Positions 44,394-56,649 of a DNA stretch of 64,000 nt are shown here, one piece after another. A program made the position numbers and the translations under genes. This DNA is from Zopfochytrium polystomum (taxonomy: Eukaryota > Chytridiomycota > Chytridiomycetes > Chytridiales > Chytridiaceae). The stretch spans positions 186,001 to 250,000 of the forward strand of contig JAIVFJ010000085.1 in assembly GCA_025765615.1 (NCBI GenBank), in the 5' to 3' direction. The notes below the pieces were generated by a model. That model was not told the DNA's origin, did not search any database, and saw only the letters and a program-made list of their open reading frames with translations. Every line of letters starts with the position of its first letter. Positions within the stretch are counted from its first letter, which is position 1.

Positions 44394-46230
44394 ATGTCGT
44401 CTGCAACTTCGATCAAGGGCAACCGCAAGGTTTACGTCGTTGGAGTCGGAATGACCCACTTGGACAAGCCTGGTAGGCGCGAGGTTCGTATGGGCCCATA
44501 CAACGGCGCACGCACAGCCTGCTCTCGTTTCTCTCCCGCTTTCATCCTCTGTGCTTGGTGCCCTTCGTCATGCGACTCGTGGTCACGAAGGGGAAATGGA
44601 GTCGGTTGGCGTAAGAGATCTGGTCTCATTCGTACCCGCTTTCTCTTCTCCTACAATCCTTGCAGGACATCGACTACCCTGACTACGCGCTCGAGGCTGC
44701 CACGAAGGCTCTCCTCGACGCAGGAGTCACGTACGATGATGTCCAGTTTGCCGCCGTCGGCTACTGCTACGGTATGATCGAAATATTCTTTAGTCTCTTT
44801 GAGTTGCGGTACTGAGGAGCTCACAACCGCCATACCCGCCATCCTTCCAGGCGACTCTACCTGCGGCCAGCGTGCGCTCTACCAGCTCGGCCTCACCCAG
44901 ATCCCCATCATCAACATGAACAACAGTTGAGTCTTGTTGCACCCAGTCTTTTCCCCTTCGGCGAAATCGCTGCCTTCACTCTGCCATGTCGAAGTTTACC
45001 CGGCCACTCACATGACACGCTCTTCCAGACTGCTCCACCGGCTCCACCGCGCTCTTCACGGCCCGTAACGCGGTCGCGTTCGGCCAAGTCGAGTGCGCGC
45101 TCGCCCTCGGCTTTGAAAAGATGGCCCCGGGCTCCCTCGCGTCGGTCTGGCAGGACCGCACCAACCCGATGGACTGGAACGCGATGGCCATGATCGAGCT
45201 GCGCGGCTTCGACAAGGCGCCGATGGCGCCACAGATCTTTGGCAACGCCGGGCTCGAGTACATGGAAAAGTACGGCGGCCCCGCTGAGGCGTTCGACCTC
45301 ATCGCGGCCAAGAGCCACCAGCACAGCACGCTGAACCCGTACTCGCAGTTCAAGCAGCCCGCCACGGTCGACCAGGTGCACAACGCGCGCAAGATCTTCG
45401 GCCCCCTGACGCTGCTGCACTGCTCGCCGACCTCCGACGGCGCCGCGTGCGCCATCGTCGCGTCCGAGGACTTTGTCGTCAAGCACGGCCTCGGCGCCAA
45501 CGCCATCGAGATCGTCGGCCAGACGCTCGCGACCGACTCGACGCTGGCCGCCGACCCGCTCGGCAAGAACCACAGCTGCATCGAGCTCGCCGGCGCCGAC
45601 ATGACGCGCCGCGCCGCGCAGGACCTGTACGCCGCCACAAACACGTCGCCAAAGAACGTGTCGGTCGTCGAGCTGCACGACTGCTTCTCGGCCAACGAGC
45701 TCATCACCTACGACGCGCTCGGCCTCTGCGAGCCCGGCAAGGCAGCAGAGTTCACCGCCTCCGGCGCGACGTACCACCCGCGATTCTGGAAGGGTCCCCA
45801 GCCCAAGAACACGGTCGTCGTCAACCCGTCGGGCGGACTGATCTCCAAGGGCCACCCGCTCGGCGCGACCGGCATCGCGCAGTGCGCTGAGCTCAACTGG
45901 CAGCTCCGCGGATGGGCCGGCGACCGCCAGGTCGCAAACGTCGACAAGGCCCTGCAGCACAACGTCGGTCTCGGCGGCGCCGTCGTGCTCACCATGTACG
46001 GCAAGCCGTCGTCGCCCGCCGTCAAGGCCGCCACCGCCGCCGGCGACGGCCGCGCACGCCTCGGGTACAACCCCGCTGTCGCGCACAGGGGCATCTCCGA
46101 GGCCGACGTGCGCAAGGTCATGAGCAGGAAGGGCGGCCTCGTCGGCACCCCGCAGGAGCTCAAGGACGAAATCAAGGAAAAGCTGGCAAAGGGATTGTCC
46201 GGCCCGGCCCCGTCCAAGGCGAACCTTTGA
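44394..46230 (+). CDS. SCP2/SCPx-type 3-ketoacyl-CoA thiolase, peroxisomal
   Basis: Four exons: 44394-44483, 44666-44771, 44851-44925 and 45029-46230; 490 residues with consistent phases. It opens KVYVVGVGMTHLDKPGRRE, the signature start of the SCPx thiolase group. The nucleophilic Cys is residue 92 in NNNCSTGSTALF. HDCFSANE and GGLISKGHPLGATG supply the other active-site residues. These enzymes cleave 3-ketoacyl-CoA, including branched-chain and sterol side-chain substrates. The lipid-binding SCP2 domain usually fused behind is absent; instead there is a tail of about 60 residues ending SKANL. KANL equals the non-canonical peroxisomal signal of human catalase. Tail-to-tail with the large gene on the minus strand. 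Confidence 0.92.
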
Positions 46231-46689
46231 GTTGGTTGCTTCTCGGGGTGGGAGTGTCGTGATGGGTTTTGCTGTGCTTTCGCTTTTGTTTTGCTTGCTC
46301 GTTCGTATCTGATTGATTGCTTCTGAATGAAATTATTCCCTGCTCTTTGTGATGTGACGCAAGTGTCCCCACTCGCTTCGTCCCCATTCATGCTTTGATT
46401 ACGCGAATTGCTCTCCTTTCACGCACCTTCACCAAACGTCTCTCTAGCTTGCGGTGGCCCCAAAGGACAACGCCATATCCTCTTCTTATTTTTGCTTCTC
46501 AGTGTTGCGGTCTTCACCTTTTTTTTAAAACAAATTTTTTTTTTCTCGTCCGTTGGTGTTACTCCCTCCTTGGGAAACCCCGAAAATGAAATGAATGTAG
46601 CCTCCACAACAAGTAACATTGCTCATCAACCCAATCTTCCTCAAGAGAGATAGAAAAAAAGAAAGGGATGCGCCTCTCAACTTTGCGCC
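46231..46689. other. Convergent intergenic region
   Basis: 3' flanks of the thiolase and the large helical-protein gene; T-rich tracts near 46519-46542. Nothing else seen. Confidence 0.5.
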
Positions 46690-49600
46690 TCACGCCTCCA
46701 CCTCCCAGCGCAGCTTCCACGCGGCATCCTCAATGCTCGCCGCAACCTTGTACACGCGGTCGTCCGCCGACATCGCGAGCTCCTCCACCAGTTCCTGGAA
46801 CCCTTCCACACGCATCCACCGCGTGGCAGGGGCGGCGGTGTCCGCCGCGTCCGCCGCTCCCGCCTTTGACGCAACCGCGGCGGCGGCGGCGGCGGCGGCA
46901 ACGGCGTCGGCCGGCGGGTCGGAGGGCACAGCGGCCTCGGCGAGCAGTGCGTCCACGAGTGCGGCGGCCGCGTTGACGGGGCGGCGCTTCCGCGGGGCGA
47001 GCAGCGGGGCGACCGCGAAGGTGCTGGCCGCGGTAGCGCGCTGCAGCTGCGCCAGGGTCTCGACGGCGGCCAGGCGCGCGCGCGCGGCAGCGAACGCGAG
47101 CCCGCGCCGCTCCAGCCGCGGCGCGACTTCCCGCGCCAGCTGCGCCGCCGCGTCCACGATCGCGCGCACCGGGAACCCGAACGCGACGGTGCCCTTCTTC
47201 ACTGCTGCTGCTGCGTGGGTAGAGGTGGACTTCGCCGTCGTCGTCGCCGTCTTTGCTGCCTCGTCCGACGACGCCGCCACACCCACCACTGCTCCGTCAA
47301 ACAAACCCGCAGTCCCGATCACGAGTTTGTCGTGCGCAGTCGCCAAGAGGTCGCTGGCGGTGATGGTCTTGTGAAGAGCCTCAAGCGTGGCGTCAAAGTA
47401 AAACGAGGGGTTGGCCATGGCGACGGAATCCGAAACAGCTGGCCTTTTCTTTGCCGTTTCGTCGCCCTCTTGGGAGCTTGCAGCGGCGACCTTTAGCTCC
47501 CACGACGTGACGTCCAGCGGCTTCAGCTTACCGACGGTTTTTTGCGTGCTGCGATGGTGAAAAGTGAGGGTCAAGGGCCAAGGACAAAGTTAGCAAACAC
47601 GCCAACATTGGAACGACTGTAGGGTCCACCACACTTACCATAAGGGACTGGCTTCAAAGTTAGCGACAAACGCGCGCGAGACGGCTTCGATCGATCCCGA
47701 AAACGCCGCTCGACGTGCGAGGCTGCTCTCCGTCTGGACAAACGCCATTTGCTCGTTCTTCTCAAACTCCATTCTGAACAAGGACGGCCCCGTCCTCGTC
47801 CGTTCAAGGTCTCCAAACACTTTCCAGTTCAGGTCCGCCGCCCAGCCCTCCCGCATTGCCACGTGCAGCGCTGCCAAGCCCTCGACGCCGACCGTCGCGG
47901 CCACTTGCTGCCCCAGAAACGCTACGGCCAAAGCAGACTCGGGCTTGCTCAAAATGTAGTCGCGCACCGCGTCGGTCGCCAGGTGGAACATGAAGCGAGT
48001 CCCCGTGGTGGCCAGGGTGACAAACAGCGATGCGAACCTGCTGCGCTCAGTCTCGAAATTGGCCGTGCGAGCTTCGTGGACGATGCGATCCACAAGCGGT
48101 GCCATCGACTGGACAGCGTAGTACGGGCGTTGGAGAAACTCTTTCCGGTTGTTCTTGTCGATCTCCTTGATGCACCGATTGACCATGCCGAACCAGTCGC
48201 TGAACGCTTTGCCAAAGGGATCTCGCTGCATCACTTGCATTGCCAGCGTCGGCTCGTGCTGGAGGAAGAAGAGTGGATCCGAGTTTACCACCTGAGCGAC
48301 AAGCCGAGTGATGGCGGACGGGGGGTCGGATTTGTCTCCCTCGCAAAGCTTTCCGAGTCGAACGACTTCGTTCCTGATAGACTGCAAATGTTCCAAAGGG
48401 GCATCTTCTTCCTTCAAATCGCGTACAAACGGATTCCTAATGTCCATTAAGCACTTTTCCCTGAACGTGTTAAAGAGTCCCGCAAACCACGAGGCAACGT
48501 CTGGAATGTTCGACTTTAAAAAGGCGCAGTCACGCTCGGCGGTAAGCGACTGGACGAAACCAATAGCAAGCTCGGTGGACCGGAAGGACTCTGTGCCAAG
48601 TTTCTTGACCACCTCCAGACGCAACGTGTTGCGCGCAGCCGGGAAGCCGGGCAGCTCCCTTCCCCACACATCCGATTCCATCAGCCGAACACGGAGCTCG
48701 TCGGCCTGCTTCGCTGTAGCGAGGGCCTTTACGACCTCCAGGGTGCACGAGACGGGGCTCAGCACTTCGCTTCCATTTGCGGGTCCCGTGGCTGCAGCGA
48801 CGAACGCTTCTTCAATGAGTCGGTCGGCCGTGGCTTTCAGCGCGTCGAGCCTTTGGGAAATGGCCGGATCGATCAGGTCAGCGGGCTGGCTCAGCTCAAA
48901 GGTGACGGCGTTCAAGTCTTTCCGGAACATTGCGAGGTCGCGACCCCACTGGGCGGTTCGCAGCGTCGGCCAGACTCCTGGGACCGACCGCAACGTCGAG
49001 CTAAATAGTTTTTGCGCGCGGTCGCGCAGCTCGCGGGACTTGAGGTGCTCTGTCGGCAGGTAGAAATTGCTCAAACTGATGGTGCTCAAAATGTCTCTCG
49101 TGATCAATCGAGTCTTGAAGGGAGTCGAAGGGTCGTAGGCCGCTGCGAACAAGGACGCCAAGCACTCCTCGACGGTGATCCAGCTTTCGGGGATGGGCGA
49201 ATGCTTCCACACGCTTTCCGTTGCGGCACAACTGATCAACGCGAAAAGCGTCTGCATGAGCCTATCCTTCTCACCGCGATTAGCGGTGTAAGAAGAAGCT
49301 CGCGCCATCGCACTCGTCAGGCGATCACGGAGTACTGGGATCAACCTCGGCTTGGACTGACACTCGACCACCCAATAATTGTTAATAATTGAGTAAGCTT
49401 TGTTCCTCCACATCTCCACTTGACTATAGTCCTTATCGGTTGGCGGAAGTGTGCCAAGGAGTTCATCCAATTGAGGGCCTAGCGGAAGAAGTATGTCGAA
49501 GAGGTATCGGTCACAACAGTTATTCCAGATATGAACGTTGGTGCTGTCCTGTTTTGCAAGAATGTTTGTCACTGCACGCTTTTCCAATTCGGCTCTCGCC

Positions 49601-52600
49601 GTTGAGTTCCAGTAGTCGCTTGAAGGTTCTAGCCCCAGCAAAATGGCTGCGGTAGCCAACAGCTTCACCGGCGAGGCGACACAGTCTATGCAGACGTCCC
49701 ACGCCAGCGTCGACAGCTCGCCGCTTTCTCTCAATAGGTACGGTTGCACATTTTGCACAAAGGCGATGCGGACATCACTGTGGAGGTTTTCACGCCTCCA
49801 GAGTTCTCGAAGAGCCTCAAGGAGTCTTGGCGAAGTTGAAGCGAACGAAATGAGAACTCGAACAAGCTCCTTGAAAGCTGTAATGCGCATGTACTGTTTC
49901 TTCTTTGGCACTATGGACAACAGCAAGTCCTCGGTCAGCCCTTGGGGCAGCGTCGCAAGTATCTTTTTAATCGTGAACACGGCGGTGCGGACAAGCTCGG
50001 ATCCTAGAAATACCGGAGCGACTGCAATGGTCGCGGCGGCTCCTGGTTCGTCCATTTGGGGAAGAAACTGCAGAGTGATGTTTAATAAGAACCGATTCAA
50101 AAACATAAATCGAGAAGTCATCGAAACTCCTCTGATCCCCCCCTTGCCGCTCTTACCATGAGAATTGCTTCCATTAAGCGCTGCGGTAAAGACGGAGACA
50201 GCAATACGCCAGCGACATCTTTGACAGAAAGGCTCCACGCGTGCATCATTCGGGACACTGCAACAACGCGGCGCTGCAGCGGCACCTTCGAGTCCAGTGC
50301 TTCTTCCATGAAGCGCATGCGGAACGCCTCAATTTGCCATGGGATCAAACGATTGAAATTTACAGGCCGAAACTCGGGCTGGGAGGAAAGCACAAAATCG
50401 ACCTCGACTCCATTGTCTTCTGGGTGGAACAAACCCGGCAGCTTTCGATTGCTGATGTGCTCCGGGACAATCAGATCGGGCCGGAACTTCAACACAAATT
50501 CGAGCACAGCTGCATTGTACAGTGCCGAGCCACCTGGAGATAGAGCCATGGCTTGCTCAACAAGCTGCTCCTGCTTCGCGTAGTTTTGTCGCAGTCGATG
50601 GGCAGCTCTGGTCATTTCCGTTCCAATGGTGGAAAACCTTCGCGTGAGCTCTGACATTGCCTCGCTCGACTTAATCCGCAAATCAACAAACGTGTTAAAC
50701 CACCAGGAGGATAGCTGCGCCTTGGAACCGCAGACGAATTTGCGGGTGAGGAACTTGAGCGCTGCCACTTCTTTTTCGCCCGTCCAACAAAGCGCCCGCT
50801 CCGACGACCCTGGAATATCCATTAACGGTGCCGCTTTCAAGATCTCCAGGGACCTTTCGCAGAACTTGACCAGGGTTTGTGAGCGAGACCACCGGTACCC
50901 AAGCGTGTCGGTGAGGTGGAACATAAGCATTGGGTAGCAAGCTGAATCGCCAAATGGCGTCCCGCTATTATCCTCGAGCGCTTTGTATTTCGACTCCATC
51001 AGCGCACAAACAGCGTCAACAGTTTGGTTCTCGGCGCCGTCTTCAATAGCATAAGAGCCAAAGAACGCACGAGCCTCTTCCAGCAGCGAAGCCTTGTTCT
51101 TGGCAAATTCCTTTATTGCCGCAATGTCCTTTTCAGTGAGAGCGTTCAGTTCGCGACCAATTTCCATGCCTTTCCAGTACGAGTTTCGCTTCCGAAGCTC
51201 CATTGACTCTGTGACTGCCTCGGGACTGCCCGAAGGGAAAGAAATGCTGCTGGCGGCTTTCTTTGTCCCGCTGAAGAAGATTGCATGGCGCCATTTCAAA
51301 TTGATCGCGTACTCGAAAAGTGGGTGGGAGGGGTTGCCCATAAAGTGGAGGATACACGTGTTTGCCAGGTTCATACCAAAGTTCCGTGCTCGGTAGCACA
51401 CAGAGACCGCTTCCAAGTTCTTCGATTTCAAAAGTGAGGTTGGTTTACACAATAGCATCAAGTCTTACATTTGTGTCGAGCGTTGTGAGTGCCTTAGCCA
51501 GCACCTGAGCCTCGTTATGGTTCAGGTTCTCAATCAAAGACTTCGGCCAGAGACCCTCAAGGTATGCAATAATGTTGTCCAAATCAACGGTGATCTCGTT
51601 CCTAGGCGAATAGTTAACAAATACGATTCACTGACGACGATCTGAACCAACCTCATCCGATGGAACAACCACGGCAGGGTTTTCAGCACCTCGTCTTTCG
51701 AATCCGCTTTGAACGTTGAACGTAGGAGACGCTGATAAGAGGGTTTGCGAAGTTCAAATGTTGGCTGGTTGATTTCAGTTTGCAACATGGTTCGCACAGC
51801 CGGAACACGGATATCCATTCTGTCCTTGAGCGACTCTATAAAGTCTTGTGACATCAACGGAGTATTGTTAGGTCCGGTCAGCGCTGGAGAGTTTGCGCTG
51901 GCCATCAACTTTTCGACGTGGCGATGGCAAAGCGCGGCATCGACGGCAATGCGATCCAAAACCGTGAGCACCAAGGTGGACATGCTCCACTTAACGCCGT
52001 CAAAGAGCTTTGCAAACATGTCCGGAACAGCGTCATGGACTTTTAGCCTATCCGAGTCGACCAACAGTCCCTGCTGCACGGCGCTGGTCCAGAACTCCAA
52101 GTACCCTTCGTCCGGGTGGAGTCTTTTCAGAATCACATCGAAGACTTCTGCACTGCTCCATGGTCGAATAAGTACGGGCTCCGGAGTTAAACGGTGGGCC
52201 GGGACCAGGTCGGCCAGGCGAGGCTGCGAAGGCTGCTTGAATGCCTTTAGAAGCTTTTCAGCAAAAGCCTTCAACGATGCATAGGTTTGAGATTGCTCGG
52301 CAGACATTTCGACTCTAATACCGGGACCTTTGGGAAGGTCGAAGCAGTCAAGATGTTCGGCAAAGAAGGGAACCAGGGGCTGAAGCAGGCTCGAGCAACC
52401 GACGGGCCACCACTGGCTGGGCAGGCACAGGTCCACGGCAGGAGTGAACAACTCTGTTTGAAGATTGTTCACATCTTTTTTTCCAATCTCTGCTAAAATT
52501 GGTGATCCAGGGCTCGCCAATCCGGCCACAAGCACGAAATATGTTTTTGTGGCAGCACTCAGTTGAGATTCAATAATCTTTTCCATCTCTTGTTTGCCGC

Positions 52601-54162
52601 TCGAGGCGACTTGACCCCAGCGGTCACGGAGAGCTCCGAGCAAAATAAACACACGCTTCGAGACTGCAGTCAGGCTGGCTCGTCTGGTCTTGTTGGCCGC
52701 AATCAGGCTCTCTGAGTTCAACCGAAGAATACGGTCGAGAGTCGCTAGTGCCTCATCGAGCAGAAAGTCTGTTACTTCCGAGCAGTTCGTCATTACGGTG
52801 CGAACGTCGTAAGAAATGGCACTCAAGAGCCTTAAATCTTCGCATTCAGATAACAACCCAAGCTGATGGAACAAGGGCTTCAAAGTGACAACAGCTTGCT
52901 TACGTAGCTCTGGCTCGAGCCTGCTGAGGGCCCAATTTTGCATAATCGGAGCAGCAGGAACGGGATTTATCGGACGATCCGGGTCAGTGTTTGCGAGGAG
53001 GTAGATGCGAAGCGTGTTCGAAGGATCTACTTTAAGCATGTAATGGAGGGTTCGAGAATCTTTCAAATGAACTGGAAAGAACGGGCGTCTTTTTTGATCC
53101 AGGGGAGGAAAGTCGTCGAATAGTTTGATGATATTGCCCACAAGCGTTGCCCTTGTCGAGTTGTCCACATACCATGAGCGGCGTATGATAGAGCTAGTTT
53201 TTGCGTGGGAAACAGGAATTAATAGAAGAAAGAAAAGGAAACGTAACACAACGAGGTAACTTGCCCTTCTTCATTCCATATTTGCGTGCGAGTCTTTCCC
53301 TCCGGAGGTGATTGGACTTTCTGAGCAAAGCTCGCAAAAGTGTCCAATTCATTCGACTTTTTCGCGTCCACGGATGCCAGAGATGCCACAGGCGCCACAG
53401 AGGCCACAGATGGTGGAGCCGTCGCGATATGAGACGACGCCGACTTTTTCGCTTTCGACTTTGACTTTCGAACCACCTTCAGGGATCGCTTCGCAATGTG
53501 GCTCAGGGTCGACGATGGGTGCTCCGATATTTTCGTCAGAATTTCCTCGTCGCAAAGCACGGTTGCCAGCGTCAAGGCGAACAAGTGGTGGTGCAAATTC
53601 TTGCATGCGCTTGTCTGGCTGACCAGAAGCTGTGCAAACAAGAAAAAAAAGTGGAGATTAGGAGGGAGCACTACAAGACGGGGCACGCGACCAGTTTGCA
53701 AAACGCGCCATCACAACACGCCGTCCTAACCTTGATATCCTCTTCGGTCGGGACGACGTCCCACTCGGCCGCATCGTCGTCATCGACCGACACGCGGGCA
53801 ACAGTGGGCGGACCCCCCGATCCAGCAGCAGGAGGGGCAGGCTTCTTCTCCTTCTCCTGCGGCTCCTCCGTCGCCGTCACGGCCCTGATGATGGGGATGG
53901 TGGAGCACAGGGTCGGAGTGACCAGCATGGCGCGGGCGAGTTCGCGGACACGGTCGGGCTGGTCGCGGCGGAAGCGGAGGGCGACGCCGACGGCGACGGC
54001 GGTGCGGCGGGCGGGAGTCAGCGAGCGGATGGCTTGGGCGACGGCGTCCGGGGTCGGGGGCTGCGCGGCGCCGGGGAACGCGACTTCGGCGGCGGCGAGG
54101 GCAGCATCGGACCAGGCTGACTTTGGCGTTGACTTTGGCGGCGGCTGCGGCGAAGTCATCAT
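46690..54162 (-). CDS. 2345-residue helical (HEAT/ARM-like) protein of unknown function
   Basis: Seven exons: 54162-53731, 53629-53250, 53193-51652, 51601-51469, 51419-50157, 50067-47639 and 47548-46690; all phases agree, total 7038 nt. The N-terminus is Pro/Ala/Ser-rich and basic (KVVRKSKSKAKKS). From about residue 275 on it is a long run of amphipathic helices with few strands. Stretches such as AFKELVRVLISFASTSPRLLEALRELW and ENLHSDVRIAFVQNVQPYLL look like HEAT/armadillo repeats. The C-terminal 290 residues are Ala-rich with a helical end (EGFQELVEELAMSADDRVYK). No catalytic motif, membrane segment or zinc motif was seen. A scaffold role would be usual for such solenoids, but that is inference. 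A TATA box lies 99 bp upstream. Confidence 0.75.
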
Positions 54163-54260
54163 GCAGTGAGTGTTTCTTCCTGGTTTCCAGTGCGTTGTCT
54201 TGCCCCCCTCTCGACTATTTTCTTTCCTGTCTATTTTCCAACACGACTGTGTAGCTTAGA

Positions 54261-54268
54261 CTTATATA
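54261..54268 (-). promoter_or_regulatory. TATA box of the large helical-protein gene
   Basis: TATATAAG on the minus strand, 99 bp upstream of the ATG at 54162. It argues that the short gene upstream is a separate unit. Confidence 0.45.
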
Positions 54269-54371
54269 CAAACCTCTTGGCCGCTTCTCCTCCTTCCAAA
54301 TCATCTTTGTCCTTCAGCAACTGTCGTCATACAACAAGTTCCGACGACGTCGCCAACGAGAACCCTTTTGG

Positions 54372-54721
54372 TCACCCCGCTGCCCGATTAGGCGAACATC
54401 GTTCGGTGCCCATTTTTTGGGGGGGTTGGGCGTGTGAACAGAAACTGGGCCACACACACACGCGCGCGCGCGCGGAGACACTTGCCTCGGCGGCCTCGAG
54501 CGCCAGGCCGAGCTCGGCGAAGCCAAAGTCGGGCACGATGAAGAAGCGGAACCGGAAGCGGCTATTGAGTGCGAGAGAGAGGGAGAGAGACAGAGAGACG
54601 ATGAGGTGGTTGAGTTATGGTGCGTGAGGGGTGGAAGAGGGATGCGAATTGGATGGCCCGCCCTGGCACACACTTACGAGACTTTGGTTGTGTTGGACTG
54701 TTTGGTGGTAGTGGTATCCAT
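54372..54721 (-). CDS. Hypothetical small protein (two exons)
   Basis: ATG 54721 opens MDTTTTKQSNTTKVS; a good donor GTAAGTG follows and the next exon from 54561 reads RFRFRFFIVPDFGFAELGLA then LEAAE, 77 residues in all to TGA 54372. A GCAAGT at the end of LEAAE could be a GC-AG donor, which would change the tail. No family recognised. Confidence 0.25.
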
Positions 54722-55859
54722 GATGAAGAAAAGGGGACGCAATTATTCAATATGTTATACCGCTGGGAAAGACAGGACGGTGAGGTCCCTTTGTTTTTTT
54801 CCTGTCCAAAAAGGAGAGCCGATAAGCTACACTGCCGCCGCCGCCACCAAAGAGAAGCCGACGCCAACGCCACGAAGCCTGCTGGCGAGAGGAAGATGTA
54901 ACCACTCCCATACTGCTTACAGGAACAACACGACTGGGCATTTCCGTTCTTTTTTCTCCACCGCCCTCCCTCGCTCAGTCTCCCAAATTACCCTGGACAG
55001 AAACGGTCTCGAAGAATTCTACTTGGTCAACTCGGTTTGCAAATCGAAATTCTCGAAGTTATGAAAGCCATCCCGTTGTAGGTACAAGAATGCCGAAATG
55101 ACATATTTTTTTATTTCCTTTCACAGCTCCTCACTCTTCAATCATTTTTCCTTTACCACGAATCTCCCGTTCTTCTCTGCCAGAAGTATGTACAGGGGCG
55201 AAGGCCGTCGTGTTTGAGAATCATTCCTAAGGACAAGTCCGATGACGTCAGCAATGACTCGAACAGTGCATTTTATGTTTTGTAAGATCCTGCCCGGAGG
55301 CCTCGATTATAAAATCTTGTGATTTTCGCTGCAAAACCAAGCGTGTCGGTCATAAAACTGCAAGGATTCAGGCTCCTATCATTTCGCAGTTCTTTAGTTT
55401 CCATGGTAGTTCCAAGGGTATTTGCAGCTAACTTGTCCTTCATAATTGCCGTTTCGCCGGGTTTGTCGTCAAGAAACACCAAATAAGTGTGATATCAGAG
55501 GTAACAAAAACGAGCCCTGCTATACTTTTTCGTTTTATTGGCCTCCTTGGAGCCAAAAATGAATAAGCGAAACGGAATACCCAACATGGGGAACTGTAAA
55601 ATGGAAGCGTTTCTGGCAGGGTTATATTTTGTTGCGCTGTTTGATTTCATTTCAAATCAACTTGTTGGTTTCTCTTCAGCAGCCGTGTGTTCGCGTGTGC
55701 GTCTCTGGATCTGTTCGCACACTGTCATTCATTGGATTCACCACTTTTCACGCGCAGTGACACCAACTACGTCTCTTGTTGTCGTACGCTTAGTCCCATC
55801 GCACAACCCACCGTACCCGTCCCCCACCCACGCCCACCGCTCAAGGCTCCGGGGGCAAA
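54722..55859. other. Intergenic, nothing recognised
   Basis: No domain, RNA gene or clear promoter seen; a small minus-strand frame near 55273-55482 has no recognisable motif. Confidence 0.4.
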
Positions 55860-56292
55860 CACGCTGCTCCGACCCCACGAGTCCAAGGAAAGGACACGGA
55901 GCTTTACGACGGCGGCCCGTTCCCCGGCTGAACCCCCCCCCCCCCCCCCCCCCCATGCTGTGCTTCCCTTCCGCCCGTCAACCGCTGCCCCTGATACTTG
56001 GCAGAGGACGCAGCAGCAGAGGCGGCGAACGATTTTCTGAAAGACAAGGATCTTGGCTCTTCAAAAAGAAATTGTGGACAATCGGAAAATGGTGGACAAG
56101 TCGCATTTGAAGGGCTTGGGCCAAGATCTAAATGAACTCAGCAAGTTGACTGAGACTCCAAAACTCCCCCAACTCTCCCCGCACGAGTACCCCCCCCCCC
56201 CCCCCCCCCCCCCCCCTTTCTCGTCGGCCCGCCAAGTGAGCAACCGCGACAAGGAGATTCAGCCCAAGGGCGAGATTAGCAAGGAAGGTTAA
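55860..56292 (+). pseudogene. Possible remnant of a coiled-coil gene, interrupted by poly-C runs
   Basis: One frame gives DAAAEAANDFLKDKD (about 56003-56047). Shifted by one base, the next continues LALQKEIVDNRKMVDKSHLK and LGQDLNELSKLTETPK, a coherent charged helix, up to TAA at 56290. The frame change and two long C tracts (55933-55954, 56190-56216) suggest decay. No family recognised. Confidence 0.25.
56190..56216. repeat. 27-bp homopolymer C tract
   Basis: Uninterrupted C27; a second tract of 22 C lies at 55933-55954. Confidence 0.9.
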
Positions 56293-56438
56293 ACCGCCAA
56301 GCTGACATATATGAATGAGTGGCTGGCCACCTGGCAGTGGCGGGTGGTGGTGGGTGGTGGGTGGTGTGTGATGGAATGGAGGAGGAGTGAGCGCGGATAG
56401 GGAGTGAATCGAATGAATGGACCATGAATATTATTATG

Positions 56439-56440
<2 letters not shown>

Positions 56441-56470
<30 letters not shown>

Positions 56471-56551
56471 CTCTCTCGCTCTCGCTCTCTCCCTCTCTCT
56501 CTCCCTCACTCGGATTCACGCTGCGACCACGTCATCCACATCATCTAAAAC

Positions 56552-56584
<33 letters not shown>
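56441..56584. repeat. Microsatellite cluster: (AC)n and (CTGT)n
   Basis: (AC)n at 56441-56469, a CT-rich run, and (CTGT)n at 56553-56584, all just upstream of the next gene. Confidence 0.9.
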
Positions 56585-56585
<1 letters not shown>

Positions 56586-56649
56586 AGTCCGTCTGTCTCG
56601 CCACACAGGAAATTCACACACCCACCCACACACACACAGATCGACCTTG

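Noticed and set aside
44911..46086. 391-codon minus-strand frame opposite the thiolase
   Set aside because: Antisense shadow of a strongly coding GC-rich exon.
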